A stretch of DNA of 64,000 bases, taken from NCBI GenBank assembly GCA_029959605.1, contig JASCOC010000004.1, positions 124,001 through 188,000 on the forward strand, given 5' to 3'. Positions 38,770 through 46,711 of this stretch are shown here, one piece after another. The notes beneath the pieces were generated by a model. It made no database searches and had not been told where the DNA came from. It was given only the letters and a program-made list of their open reading frames with translations. The DNA is from Lysobacteraceae bacterium PS02340. GTDB taxonomy: Bacteria > Pseudomonadota > Gammaproteobacteria > Xanthomonadales > Xanthomonadaceae. The translations under genes and the position numbers were made by a program. The stretch's first letter is position 1; every line of letters begins with the position of its first letter.

Positions 38770-39042
38770 ATGGGCATGTGGTCTCCGCTCGAGATGTTCT
38801 GCCTGCTGGCCGGCCTGGTCGTGTGGGCTGTAGCCAGTGTCGTGAGTGTGCGTCTGGTGCTCGCGCATCGACGTGTGTGGCCGCCGGAGCTTGTCGAACA
38901 CGGCGCCGCGTTTCCGGAACTGCCGACGCATGCGCGACTCGCGGCGCTCGATGCGCTGCTGGCGAACGGGCGGATCGGCGCTGCCGAGCACGCGGCGCGG
39001 CGTCGGGATCTGATGCTGGAAGCGGTCGGTTTCGGTCGCTAG
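38770..39042 (+). CDS. Small membrane protein with SHOCT-like C-terminus
   Basis: 90 residues from ATG 38770 (MGMWSPLEMFCLLAGLVVWAV). One membrane helix (about 8-31) is followed by a short soluble tail ending AALDALLANGRIGAAEHAARR, which matches the short C-terminal SHOCT pattern (a leucine-rich L..L...G.I...E....R..L motif). Function unknown. The frame is open upstream through the hexamer array, so a longer call is possible, but the low-complexity Ala-Lys part belongs to the repeat. A TATGCT hexamer at 38732-38737 could be its -10. Convergent with exoD. Confidence 0.65.
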   Translation: MGMWSPLEMFCLLAGLVVWAVASVVSVRLVLAHRRVWPPELVEHGAAFPELPTHARLAALDALLANGRIGAAEHAARRRDLMLEAVGFGR

Positions 39043-39064
39043 GACGACGACACGCGACACCCGC

Positions 39065-39694
39065 TCAGAAGATCCGCGCCAGCCATTCGGTCGCAGCCGT
39101 CGCCAGCGTGCCGCTGAGTACGCCGAAGAAGCCGATCGCAACGACCCCGCCGACCCACGCCCACACCATCAGTGCGCCGTCGCGCTCCAGCAGTGCCAGC
39201 GAATAGGCCAGCAACAAGAGGCCGAACACGTAGTTGGTGAACGGAATCGGCAGCGCCAGCAACACGCCGAGCAGCACCAGTTGCAGGCCGGTGAACATCG
39301 CCGCGGCGCGGTGGTCGAGCACGCCGGGCAGGCGCGGGCGGCTGAAGCGTTCGACGCGGCGCAGCCAGGGTTCGAGCACGGTTTCGAAGCGCTGCACCGC
39401 GCTGCGATGCGGGCCGCGTTCTGCGATGAAGCGGGGCAGCCACGGTTTGCGCAGGCCGATCAGCAGTTGCGCGCCGACCAGTGCGACCAGCGGGCCGCCG
39501 ATCGCGCCGCCGACGCCCGGAATCGGGATGAAGGCGGGCAGGGTGGCGACGAACAGCATCATGCCGAACACGCGCTTGCCCAGACCGATCAGCAGTTCGG
39601 TGAAGCGCAACTGGTCGTCGGGATCGCCCAGCGCCATCGCGGCGAGCAGCTCACGGGTGCTGGCTTCCTCGCGCGAGGGAATCTCAGGCGTCAT
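39065..39694 (-). CDS. ExoD-family membrane protein
   Basis: 209 residues from ATG 39694, which lies 11 bases inside the end of the upstream CNNM gene. About four to five hydrophobic segments are visible, including FGMMLFVATLPAFIPIPGVG with the GGAIGGPLVALVGAQLLIGL stretch and KPWLPRFI, the hallmark of ExoD (exopolysaccharide synthesis) proteins. In rhizobia exoD mutants are alkali-sensitive and alter exopolysaccharide; the biochemical role is not known. Co-transcribed with the CNNM/CorC gene by overlap. Confidence 0.88.
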   Translation of the reverse strand: MTPEIPSREEASTRELLAAMALGDPDDQLRFTELLIGLGKRVFGMMLFVATLPAFIPIPGVGGAIGGPLVALVGAQLLIGLRKPWLPRFIAERGPHRSAVQRFETVLEPWLRRVERFSRPRLPGVLDHRAAAMFTGLQLVLLGVLLALPIPFTNYVFGLLLLAYSLALLERDGALMVWAWVGGVVAIGFFGVLSGTLATAATEWLARIF

Positions 39695-40997
39695 CGCCGC
39701 CCGCGTCCGCATCCGGAAGGCGCTGCAGCAGCAGCTTGTCGACGCGCGGGCCGTCGAGGTCGACGATCTCGATCCGCCAACCCTGCCACTCGAAGTGCTC
39801 GGCGACGTTGGGAATGCGACTGAAGCGCGCGATCGTCATGCCGGCCGCGGTGTGGAAGATGTGCTCGTCCTCGCCCGGCAACGGGCCGCCGCCCAGCAGT
39901 TCGCGCAGCGCGCCGGTCGGGAGCGTGCCGTCGACCAGCATCGAGCCGTCCTCGCGCTGGACCACCAGCGGCGCGGCGTCGAGGCCGCTGCTCTGGGTCC
40001 GGCCGATCACCGCTTCCATCACGTCGTTGAGCGTGACCATGCCGGTGATGTCGCCGTATTCGTCGACCACCAGCGCCAGGGATTGCTGGTTCTCGCGCAG
40101 GATCTCCAGGAGCTTCATCGCCGGGGTCGATTCGGAGACGAACAGCGGCTCGCGGAGATACTTGAAGAGGTCGAATTCCTTTTTCTCGAGCCGGTCGATC
40201 AGCGACTTGATCTCGAGCACGCCGACCACGTCCGAATCGTTGCCGCGGAACACCGGGTAGCGCGAGTAGGGCGTCTCGCGCATCTCGGCGAGGTTCTCCT
40301 CGAAGCCGGCCGAGACGTCGAGCCAGGCGATGCGCGTGCGCGGCGTCATCAGGCTTTCCGCGTCACGGTCGCCGAGGGTGAGCACCCGGTTGACCATGTT
40401 GCGCTCGTCGGCATCGATCACGCCTTGCTCGTGGCCTTCGCTGACCAGCATGCGGATCTCTTCTTCCGACACCTGCGCCGCTTCGGTCTTGTCCAGGCGC
40501 AGCAGCTTCAGCAGCCCGCGCACGCTGGCGCTGAGCAGCCACACCGCCGGCGTGGCGATGCGCGACAGCCAGTGCATCGGCAGGGCGACCAGGGAGGCCA
40601 GGCGCTCGGGCGCAAGCAGGGCGAGGCGCTTGGGCAGCAGTTCGCCGAAGACGATCGTCAGGAACGTGATCAGGCTCACCGCGAGCACGGTGCCGACGGT
40701 CGAGGCATAAGTGCCGAGGATCGGCAGGCTCGACGCGAGCCAGGTGCCGATCAGGCTGCCCAGCGCATCGCCGCCGAGCATGCCGGTGAGCACGCCGATC
40801 GTGGTGATGCCGACCTGCACCGTCGACAGGAAACGCTCGGGATGCTCGGCCAGTTCCAGCGCCGCGCGCGCACTGCGGTGCTCGGCGGCCATCTGCTTCA
40901 GGCGCGGTTTGCGGGACGTGACCACTGACATCTCCGACAACGCGAAGAACGCGTTGCAGGCGATCAGGGCCAGGACGATGAGGATCAGCTCGAGCAT
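39684..40997 (-). CDS. CNNM/CorC-type membrane protein with CBS pair
   Basis: 437 residues. An N-terminal DUF21 membrane domain (LILIVLALIACNAFFALSEM, with SLITFLTIVFGELLPKRLAL) is followed by two CBS domains (TPRTRIAWLDVSAGFEENLA, VVDEYGDITGMVTLNDVMEA) and a C-terminal CorC_HlyC domain (FSRIPNVAEHFEWQGWRIEI). Such proteins are Mg2+/Co2+ exporters or hemolysin-like transporters in the inner membrane. The FGELLPKRLALLAPE motif is the conserved ion-pathway element. Divergent from the DUF47-pit pair; overlaps exoD downstream. Confidence 0.93.
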   Translation of the reverse strand: MLELILIVLALIACNAFFALSEMSVVTSRKPRLKQMAAEHRSARAALELAEHPERFLSTVQVGITTIGVLTGMLGGDALGSLIGTWLASSLPILGTYASTVGTVLAVSLITFLTIVFGELLPKRLALLAPERLASLVALPMHWLSRIATPAVWLLSASVRGLLKLLRLDKTEAAQVSEEEIRMLVSEGHEQGVIDADERNMVNRVLTLGDRDAESLMTPRTRIAWLDVSAGFEENLAEMRETPYSRYPVFRGNDSDVVGVLEIKSLIDRLEKKEFDLFKYLREPLFVSESTPAMKLLEILRENQQSLALVVDEYGDITGMVTLNDVMEAVIGRTQSSGLDAAPLVVQREDGSMLVDGTLPTGALRELLGGGPLPGEDEHIFHTAAGMTIARFSRIPNVAEHFEWQGWRIEIVDLDGPRVDKLLLQRLPDADAGGDDA

Positions 40998-41188
40998 TGC
41001 CGGAGCCTCCTGCCGGATTGAGGGCGATGCAGAGCATCGGGGGAGGCGTCAGCGGTGTGCGTCGCGGGGAGCGGTCTAGAGTCGTCGTCCATGTGAAAGA
41101 TGAACAGCGCAAGGGGCGCGGCGGCGACTATAACAGGCCGCGATGTGACGACCGCCGTACACCCCGGGGCGGCCCGGGCTGGCCCGGA

Positions 41189-41206
41189 GTGTCATCGAAC
41201 CGTCAT
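41189..41206 (+). promoter_or_regulatory. Pho-box-like direct repeat overlapping a -10 hexamer
   Basis: GTGTCAT (41189-41195) and CCGTCAT (41200-41206) are spaced by 11 bases; each matches CTGTCAT at six of seven positions. The second unit runs into CATAAT (41204-41209), a good -10 hexamer for the DUF47-pit transcript. A PhoB dimer here would cover the promoter. Similar GTCATAAT sequence near yajC warns that part of the match may just be promoter sequence. Confidence 0.45.
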
Positions 41207-41264
41207 AATCCGCGCCTTGCGCAGAGCGCCCGGTCCCGGGCGCGCGACTTCAAGGCGTCCCGGC

Positions 41265-41891
41265 ATGTTCTCCCTGCAAACGATCTTCGGCCAAGGCAAC
41301 CAGTTCTACACGCTGCTCGAGGAGGCCGCCGTGGCCGCGCACGACAGCACCGTCGCGCTGCATTCGATGCTCAAGGCGTCGGACCGCCAGCCGGCGCTGG
41401 ACGCGTTCAAGCTGGCGCGCATGCGCGAGCGCGAGGCGTCGGACAAGATCAGCCAGGCGCTGGTGGACAGCTTCATCACCCCGATCGAACGCGAGGACAT
41501 CGAAGCGCTGGGCTCGGCGCTTTACAAGATTCCCAAGCAGGTCGAGAAGTTCGCCGACCGCTACTCGCTGGCGACGCGCCATCTCGAACACATCGACTTC
41601 GCGCCGCGCGCGGCGATGCTCGAGCAGGCGTCGGCGGTCGTGGTGAAGATGGTCAAGACCCTGCGCAGCATGAAGCTCGAGCCGATGAAGGCGCTCAACG
41701 ACGAGCTGCGTGCGCTGGAGAACGAGGCCGACCGGCTGATGCTCGAGCTCTACCGCGACATCTACTCGGGCAGTCTCGAGCCGCTGCAGATGTTCCTGCT
41801 CAAGGAGTTCTTCGAGATTCTCGAAAAGGCGATCGACCGCTGCCGCGAGGCGGGCGTGGTCGCCTACGAGATCGTGCTGAAGAATTCCTGA
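41265..41891 (+). CDS. DUF47/PhoU-like Pit accessory protein
   Basis: 208 residues, almost all helical, starting MFSLQTIFGQGNQFYTLLEE. SDKISQALVDSFITPIEREDI and the KALNDELRALENEADRLM segment belong to the DUF47 (TIGR00153) family, PhoU-like proteins that accompany Pit transporters and modulate them. The acidic metal-binding helices E/D-x3-D (ENEADRLML) are visible. It is 13 bases upstream of pit, the standard pair. The probable promoter with a Pho-box-like repeat is at 41189-41209. Confidence 0.93.
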   Translation: MFSLQTIFGQGNQFYTLLEEAAVAAHDSTVALHSMLKASDRQPALDAFKLARMREREASDKISQALVDSFITPIEREDIEALGSALYKIPKQVEKFADRYSLATRHLEHIDFAPRAAMLEQASAVVVKMVKTLRSMKLEPMKALNDELRALENEADRLMLELYRDIYSGSLEPLQMFLLKEFFEILEKAIDRCREAGVVAYEIVLKNS

Positions 41892-41904
41892 CGGACTCCG
41901 GATC

Positions 41905-43032
41905 ATGCTGACCCTCGTGCTGATCGTGGTCGCGACCGCGCTGGTGTTCGAATACATCAACGGGTTCCACGACACCGCCAATTCGATCGCGACCGTCGTC
42001 GCCACCAAGGTGCTGTCGCCGATGCAGGCGGTGGGCCTGGCCGCATCGATGAACCTGATCGGCGCGCTGATGGGCACGGCGGTCGCGAAGACCATTTCGT
42101 CGGGCCTGATCGACGCCGGCGTCATCGACGTGGGCTCGCAGCTGATCCTGTGCGCGCTGCTGGGCGGCATCGTCTGGAACCTGATCACCTGGTGGTGGGG
42201 CCTGCCGTCGTCGTCGTCGCACGCGTTGATCGGTGGTCTGATCGGCGCCGCGCTGGCGGCCGCGTCCAACAATCTCGACGTGGTGATCTGGTCGGAGCCG
42301 GCGCAGCCGATCTGGCACAGCGCGGGCGTGCTGTGGAAGGTCATCGTGCCGATGGTCAGTTCGCCGGTGCTGGGGTTCGCCGCAGGCTTTCTGATGATGG
42401 GCGTGCTGTTCTTCGCGATCTCGATGATGGCGCGCAGCGGCGGCGTGCTCGCACGCATCGCGCGGCCGCGCTGGGTCAACGCGTTCTTCGGCAAGAGCCA
42501 GATCGTCTCGGCTGCCGGCATGGGCTTCGCGCACGGCATGAACGATGCGCAGAAGACGATGGGCATCGTGGCGCTCACCCTGGTCAGCGCGCAGAGCGTC
42601 GGCACGCTCGACAACCTGCCGGCCTGGCTGGCGTTCCTGCATCCCTCGGACGCCGCGCTGGCCGAAGGCGACATCGACCTGTGGATCAAGATCACCTGCG
42701 CCGTGGTGATGGCCGCCGGTACCGCCGCGGGTGGCTGGCGCATCATCAAGACGCTGGGCCACAAGCTGGTCAAGCTGCACCCGATCCACGGTTTCGCGGC
42801 CGAGACCAGTGCCGCGTCGGTGATCCTGGCCGCCTCGTCGATGGGCATTCCGGTGTCGACCACGCACAACATCTCCGCCGCGATCATGGGCGTGGGCACG
42901 GCCAAGCGCCTCAACGCGATCAAGTGGACGGTCGTCAACAAGATGATCTGGGCGTGGATCCTGACGATCCCGATGTCCGGCGGCATCGCCTACGGCCTGT
43001 TCCGCATGTTCCACCACTTCGGCTGGGTCTGA
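41905..43032 (+). CDS. pit: Low-affinity inorganic phosphate transporter (Pit family)
   Basis: 375 residues with about ten membrane helices. Both Pit signature repeats are present: NGFHDTANSIATVVATKVLS near residue 20 and GFAHGMNDAQKTMGIVALTL near 212, plus GLPSSSSHALIGGLIGA and GIPVSTTHNISAAIMGVG. It imports metal-phosphate complexes with protons. Co-transcribed with the DUF47 protein. In Sinorhizobium the same orfA-pit pair is repressed by PhoB; whether that applies here is an inference. Confidence 0.97.
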   Translation: MLTLVLIVVATALVFEYINGFHDTANSIATVVATKVLSPMQAVGLAASMNLIGALMGTAVAKTISSGLIDAGVIDVGSQLILCALLGGIVWNLITWWWGLPSSSSHALIGGLIGAALAAASNNLDVVIWSEPAQPIWHSAGVLWKVIVPMVSSPVLGFAAGFLMMGVLFFAISMMARSGGVLARIARPRWVNAFFGKSQIVSAAGMGFAHGMNDAQKTMGIVALTLVSAQSVGTLDNLPAWLAFLHPSDAALAEGDIDLWIKITCAVVMAAGTAAGGWRIIKTLGHKLVKLHPIHGFAAETSAASVILAASSMGIPVSTTHNISAAIMGVGTAKRLNAIKWTVVNKMIWAWILTIPMSGGIAYGLFRMFHHFGWV

Positions 43033-43062
43033 TCCCGCCACGCGCCGCCGCATACTGCGGCG

Positions 43063-43413
43063 ATGCATAACGCCCACTCGAAGGCGGACGCCCGCGCCCG
43101 CATCCTCGCCGCGATCCGCGCGGTGCCGGCCGGCCGCGTTGCCGGCTACGGACACATCGCGCGCCGCGCCGGTCTGCCGGGGCGTGCGCGGCTGGTCGCG
43201 CGGGTGCTGCGCGATCACGGCGATGCGGACCTGCCGTGGCATCGCATCGTGCGCAGTGACGGGCGCATCGCGTTCCCCGACGGTTCGCCGGGCTTCCGCG
43301 AACAGGCGCAGCGGCTGCGCGCCGAGGGCGTCACCGTGACGCGTGGTCGGGTGCGGATGCCGATCGACGACACGCTCGACGCCGCGCTGTGGGGCCCCGA
43401 CGCACACGCCTGA
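43063..43413 (+). CDS. Alkyltransferase-like protein (MGMT fold, Trp for Cys)
   Basis: 116 residues. It has the MGMT DNA-binding domain: ILAAIRAVPAGRVAGYGHIA (tyrosine flip segment), ARRAGLPGRARLVARVLRDH (recognition helix with arginine finger). At the position of the alkyl-acceptor motif PCHR it reads PWHRIVRSDG (P58-W59-H60-R61), so it cannot dealkylate DNA. This is the hallmark of ATL proteins such as E. coli YbaZ and Schizosaccharomyces Atl1, which bind O6-alkylguanine and hand it to nucleotide excision repair. The gene starts 30 bases after pit. Confidence 0.9.
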   Translation: MHNAHSKADARARILAAIRAVPAGRVAGYGHIARRAGLPGRARLVARVLRDHGDADLPWHRIVRSDGRIAFPDGSPGFREQAQRLRAEGVTVTRGRVRMPIDDTLDAALWGPDAHA

Positions 43414-43476
43414 TCCGGCACGATCGTCTACACGCCTGCGCCGGTATCATGACGCCGGAAAAAACGAGGAGTCGGG

Positions 43477-44130
43477 ATGTTTCCGAGGTTGCCGCTGGCC
43501 GTCAAAGTGATCCTGGCCATCAACGTGGTCGTGTTCGTGCTGCAGCTGGCGATCGGCAATGCGCTCGCGCATTTCATGCTGTGGCCGCTGGGCGGCGCGG
43601 AGGCGGGCGGGCTCGGCTTCCAGCCATGGCAGCTGGTGACCTACGGCTTCATGCACGACCCGCGCAACATCGGGCATCTGGCGTTCAACATGCTGGCACT
43701 AGCGATGTTCGGCTCGCAGCTCGAATACACCTGGGGCACCAGGCGCTTCGTCACCTATTACCTGGTCTGCGTGATCGGCGCGGGGCTGTGCCAGCTCGGC
43801 GTGGTGACGTGGTCGCTGGCGCAGGGCGCGTTTCCGTATCCCACGCTCGGTGCGTCGGGCGGTGTGTTCGGTCTGCTGCTGGCCTACGGCGTGCTGTTTC
43901 CGAACCAGCGGCTTGTGCTGCTGTTTCCGCCGATCCCGATGCGCGCACGCACGCTGGTGATCGTCTACGGCCTGGTCGAGCTCGTGCTCGGCATCACCGG
44001 CACGCGCTCGGGCGTCGCCCATTTCGCCCACCTGGGCGGCATGCTGTTCGGCTGGCTGCTGCTGCAGCACTGGCGCGGACGTCCGCCGTTCAATCGCAGT
44101 GGCGGCAAGCGGCACGTGCGCAGGGTCTGA
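43477..44130 (+). CDS. Rhomboid-family intramembrane serine protease
   Basis: 217 residues with about six membrane helices. Catalytic Ser127 is in GASGGVFGLLLAYG and the His in HFAHLGGMLFGWLL (H185); WQLVTYGFMHDPRNIGHLAFN matches the rhomboid L1 loop and helix. It cleaves single-pass membrane proteins within the bilayer. The tail KRHVRRV is basic and cytoplasmic. GAGGAGTCGGG precedes the ATG; TATCAT at 43443-43448 may be the -10. Substrates unknown. Confidence 0.93.
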   Translation: MFPRLPLAVKVILAINVVVFVLQLAIGNALAHFMLWPLGGAEAGGLGFQPWQLVTYGFMHDPRNIGHLAFNMLALAMFGSQLEYTWGTRRFVTYYLVCVIGAGLCQLGVVTWSLAQGAFPYPTLGASGGVFGLLLAYGVLFPNQRLVLLFPPIPMRARTLVIVYGLVELVLGITGTRSGVAHFAHLGGMLFGWLLLQHWRGRPPFNRSGGKRHVRRV

Positions 44131-44149
44131 GGCGCCCACTTCCATCGGG

Positions 44150-44195
44150 TTTCGATGGGTTGCGCTTCGCGCTCCCCATCCTACGAAAGCCCAGC
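44150..44195. repeat. Single GTAGGATGGG-family unit after the rhomboid gene
   Basis: TTTCGATGGGTTGCGCTTCG followed by CGCTCCCCATCCTACGAAAG: a palindrome of the same family as the units at 5779, 32857 and 32972, in the orientation of the 32972 unit. It lies between the rhomboid stop and the shared terminator. Confidence 0.75.
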
Positions 44196-44258
44196 CAGTC
44201 GATGCACGGTCGAGCGTCAGCCGCACACATCGCCTGACGCATCACAAGACGCCCAAGA

Positions 44259-44287
44259 AAAATGCGCCGGACGAGCCGGCGCATTTT
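44259..44287. terminator. Bidirectional terminator between rhomboid and M13 genes
   Basis: AAAATGCGCCGG (44259-44270) and CCGGCGCATTTT (44276-44287) form a 12-base stem with a five-base loop. A-rich on the left and T-rich on the right, it can stop transcription in both directions for the convergent rhomboid and M13 peptidase genes. Confidence 0.85.
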
Positions 44288-44308
44288 CGTGTCACGCGTG
44301 GCCCCGGC

Positions 44309-46333
44309 TCAGCGCCAGATCCGGACCTGGTCTTCGGCCTTGCGGTTCATCGCATCGTTGGCGCCGCACTTGAAGGTCTCGGTGTAGACCGGCAGGTTCG
44401 TCACCGGGCCGTTCGCCCGCCACTGGCCCGGCGCATGCACGCTGGTGGCGGCGCTGCGGGTCGCGGTGTCGACGGCCGGCTGCTGGCGCCACAGCTGTGC
44501 CCAGCCGCGGAAGAACGCTTCCTTGCCCGATTGCGCGAGTTCCGGGTTCGCGGTCTGCAGCGCATCCCATGCGAGTTCCACGCCGGCGAGGTCGGCGGCG
44601 TTCTCGTCGCGGGTCAGCGCGCCGTTGACCTGGGTGCCGGTCAGGCCCGGATATCCGTAGCCGTTGTACTGCGAGACGAGCTTGTCGGTGGCGGTCAGCC
44701 AGCCGGCGTCGTCGTCGGTGCTCCACCAGGTGCGCACGGTGCCGGCGCTGTCGACCAGCTTGCCCTTGATGTCGACCGCGCGGCTCAGCTCGTGGCCGAC
44801 CAGTGCGCCGTAGGTGCCGTAGTGCGTGGCGGCGTCGGCAGCGACGTCGAGCACCGGCGGCTGCAGCACGGCGGCGGACACGATCAGGCGGTTCTGCGCG
44901 AGGTCGTAGGCCAGCGCCGGCGTCTGCGGCAGCACGTCCCAGCGGCGGCCGGCATTGGCCTGGCCGATGCGGCGCATTTCCTGCGCATGGCGCCAGGTCG
45001 ATGCGATGAGCATGTTGCTGCCGAAGCTGGCGCGGCCCATCGGCTGCACCGTGTAGTCGATGTCCTGCACCGGCGCGCCGATCTCGATCTTCAGCGCGGC
45101 CAGCTTGGCCTTGGCCTCGGTCTTCGCGACCGGGGTCATCCAGGTGTTGCGCTCGATGCCGCGGCCGAGCGCGTCCCGCACCTGGCCGGCGATCGTCTCG
45201 GCGCGGGCGCGGGTGGTGTCGGGCAGATACGCGGCGACGTATTCGCGCGACATCATCGGACCGGCGGCGCGGTTGATCGCGCCCAGCACCAGCTGCTGAC
45301 GGCTCGGCTGCGCGGTTTCGCCGCGCAGGATGCGGCCGTGGAAATCGTATTCGGCGTCGCGGAAGCTCTTCGACAGGTACGGCGCCATGGCGTTGCCGAT
45401 ATGGAAGCGCAGGTACGCCTTCCACTGTTCCGGCTTGAGCGCATTGACCAGCGTGTCGAGCTGGGTGAACAGCTCGGGGTTCGCCAGCGACACCTGCGGT
45501 GCCTGCACGCTCTGCGCGGACAGGAACGTGCCCAGCTGCAGGCGGCGGTACTGCTTGTCGAGACCGGCCGTGTCGACGAGCGCGTACTGCGCGCGCGGAT
45601 CGCGCAGGTCGGCCAGCGGCTTGGACACGGCGGCGATGCGACGCTCCAGATCGATGACCAGCGCGGTCTCGGCGTCGAGACGGTCTTCGGCGGTGCCGGT
45701 CAGCGCGAGGATGTTGCGCACGTACTGCGTGTACTGCGAGACGATCTGCTGCGTCTCGGCATCGCCACGGCTGTAGTACGCCGGATCGGGCAGACCGAGG
45801 CCACCCTGGGTGAAGTAACCGACGTGGCGGTTGAGATCGGCCAGATCGACTTCCGCGCCGAACTCGAACAGCACCGGGATGCCGACCTGGTGCAGTGCGG
45901 CGAGTGCCGGTGCGATGTCACGCGTGCGGCGGATGCCGTCGATGCGGGCGATCAGCGGAGCGATCGGCTTGGCGCCGTCGGCTTCCACCGCGGCCTCGTC
46001 CAAGCCGCTGGCCCAGAAGTCGCCGAGCAGGCGCTGCACGTCGTTCTGCGGCGCCGTCATCGCTTTGTTGAGCAGGTCGTGCTGCTGCGTGAGCGCGAGC
46101 GCCTGCAGTTCACCGAGCGCCGAACGCGTGCCCTGACCGGCGACGACCATGTTCGCGGCCAGCCAGTCCTTGTTGACGAAGCTGTAGAGGTCGGTACAGG
46201 CGGTGACCGGCGGCGGTCCCTTCGGGGCGGCGGCGCGGCGACGCTGGGCGTCGGCATCGGAACTCAGGCCGACCAGCAGTGCGATCGAGGCGGCGAGCAG
46301 GGCGGGGCGGGCAAGCGTGTGCTGGATCGGCAT
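44309..46333 (-). CDS. Degenerate M13 (neprilysin-like) metallopeptidase homologue
   Basis: 674 residues with a signal peptide (LLAASIALLVGLSSDADAQ). The fold is M13: N-terminal CTDLYSFVNKDWLAAN, FGAEVDLADLNRHV, GGLGLPDPAYY, AYLRFHIGNAMAPYL and AAVLQPPVLD are aligned with the neighbour at 46712. But the zinc motif reads VGHELSRAVD (H514, E515, R518) where HExxH is required, the NAYY substrate motif is LAYDLAQNRL, and the end is VRIWR instead of the usual aromatic terminus. The third ligand region RDENAADLAG (E577) is kept. The codon for R518 is CGC. Likely inactive or altered; probably a diverged tandem duplicate. Confidence 0.88.
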   Translation of the reverse strand: MPIQHTLARPALLAASIALLVGLSSDADAQRRRAAAPKGPPPVTACTDLYSFVNKDWLAANMVVAGQGTRSALGELQALALTQQHDLLNKAMTAPQNDVQRLLGDFWASGLDEAAVEADGAKPIAPLIARIDGIRRTRDIAPALAALHQVGIPVLFEFGAEVDLADLNRHVGYFTQGGLGLPDPAYYSRGDAETQQIVSQYTQYVRNILALTGTAEDRLDAETALVIDLERRIAAVSKPLADLRDPRAQYALVDTAGLDKQYRRLQLGTFLSAQSVQAPQVSLANPELFTQLDTLVNALKPEQWKAYLRFHIGNAMAPYLSKSFRDAEYDFHGRILRGETAQPSRQQLVLGAINRAAGPMMSREYVAAYLPDTTRARAETIAGQVRDALGRGIERNTWMTPVAKTEAKAKLAALKIEIGAPVQDIDYTVQPMGRASFGSNMLIASTWRHAQEMRRIGQANAGRRWDVLPQTPALAYDLAQNRLIVSAAVLQPPVLDVAADAATHYGTYGALVGHELSRAVDIKGKLVDSAGTVRTWWSTDDDAGWLTATDKLVSQYNGYGYPGLTGTQVNGALTRDENAADLAGVELAWDALQTANPELAQSGKEAFFRGWAQLWRQQPAVDTATRSAATSVHAPGQWRANGPVTNLPVYTETFKCGANDAMNRKAEDQVRIWR

Positions 46334-46363
46334 TGCGGAGTCCGTGCGGGCATGAATCGCGCA

Positions 46364-46372
46364 AGTCTAGCA
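46364..46372 (-). promoter_or_regulatory. Extended -10 element upstream of the degenerate M13 gene
   Basis: On the minus strand TGC precedes TAGACT, an extended -10 (TG-N-TAGACT) lying about 30 bases before the ATG at 46333. No -35 is clear, which is usual with extended -10 promoters. Confidence 0.35.
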
Positions 46373-46384
46373 AGCCGCGCGGTG

Positions 46385-46655
46385 GCAGGACGGTGCGGGA
46401 TTTCGCGTTCAGGGATGTCCCGTCGCATGCGCGGTGCGCGACGTGACCGCAGCCTGGTCCGGTCCGTCGATGTGCGGGCAGTTGCTGACGCACGGAAGTG
46501 CCTGCGAAGCGTCGTGGCGCCGCGCACGTCGGGGCGTCTGGCCGCAGACATTTCGCCGTGGGCGTCGACCCCGGATCAAGTCCAGGGCAGGTGCGCTACC
46601 GCAGGCGCGGTGTCGAAAACGACGCGCGTCGCTCGCGCTCGCGCCGTGGTCGGGA
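46385..46655. other. Gene-free spacer between the two M13 genes
   Basis: Between the promoter of the degenerate M13 gene and the terminator of the next one I see no supported gene, RNA or repeat. Short frames here have no recognisable protein content. Confidence 0.6.
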
Positions 46656-46659
46656 CACG

Positions 46660-46684
46660 AAAAAGCCCGGCATCACTGCCGGGC
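46660..46684 (-). terminator. Intrinsic terminator after the active M13 gene
   Basis: Read on the minus strand, GCCCGGCA and TGCCGGGC (46677-46684 and 46665-46672) form an eight-base stem with a four-base loop, followed by TTTTT (46664-46660). It lies 28 bases past the stop at 46712. Confidence 0.85.
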
Positions 46685-46711
46685 TTCGTCGTTACCGCGA
46701 TCCCGCGTGGA

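Noticed and set aside
44309-46333. A frameshift as explanation for the missing HExxH
   Set aside because: The frame is continuous and the flanking residues still align with M13 on both sides, so the His-to-Arg change is a substitution rather than a shift.
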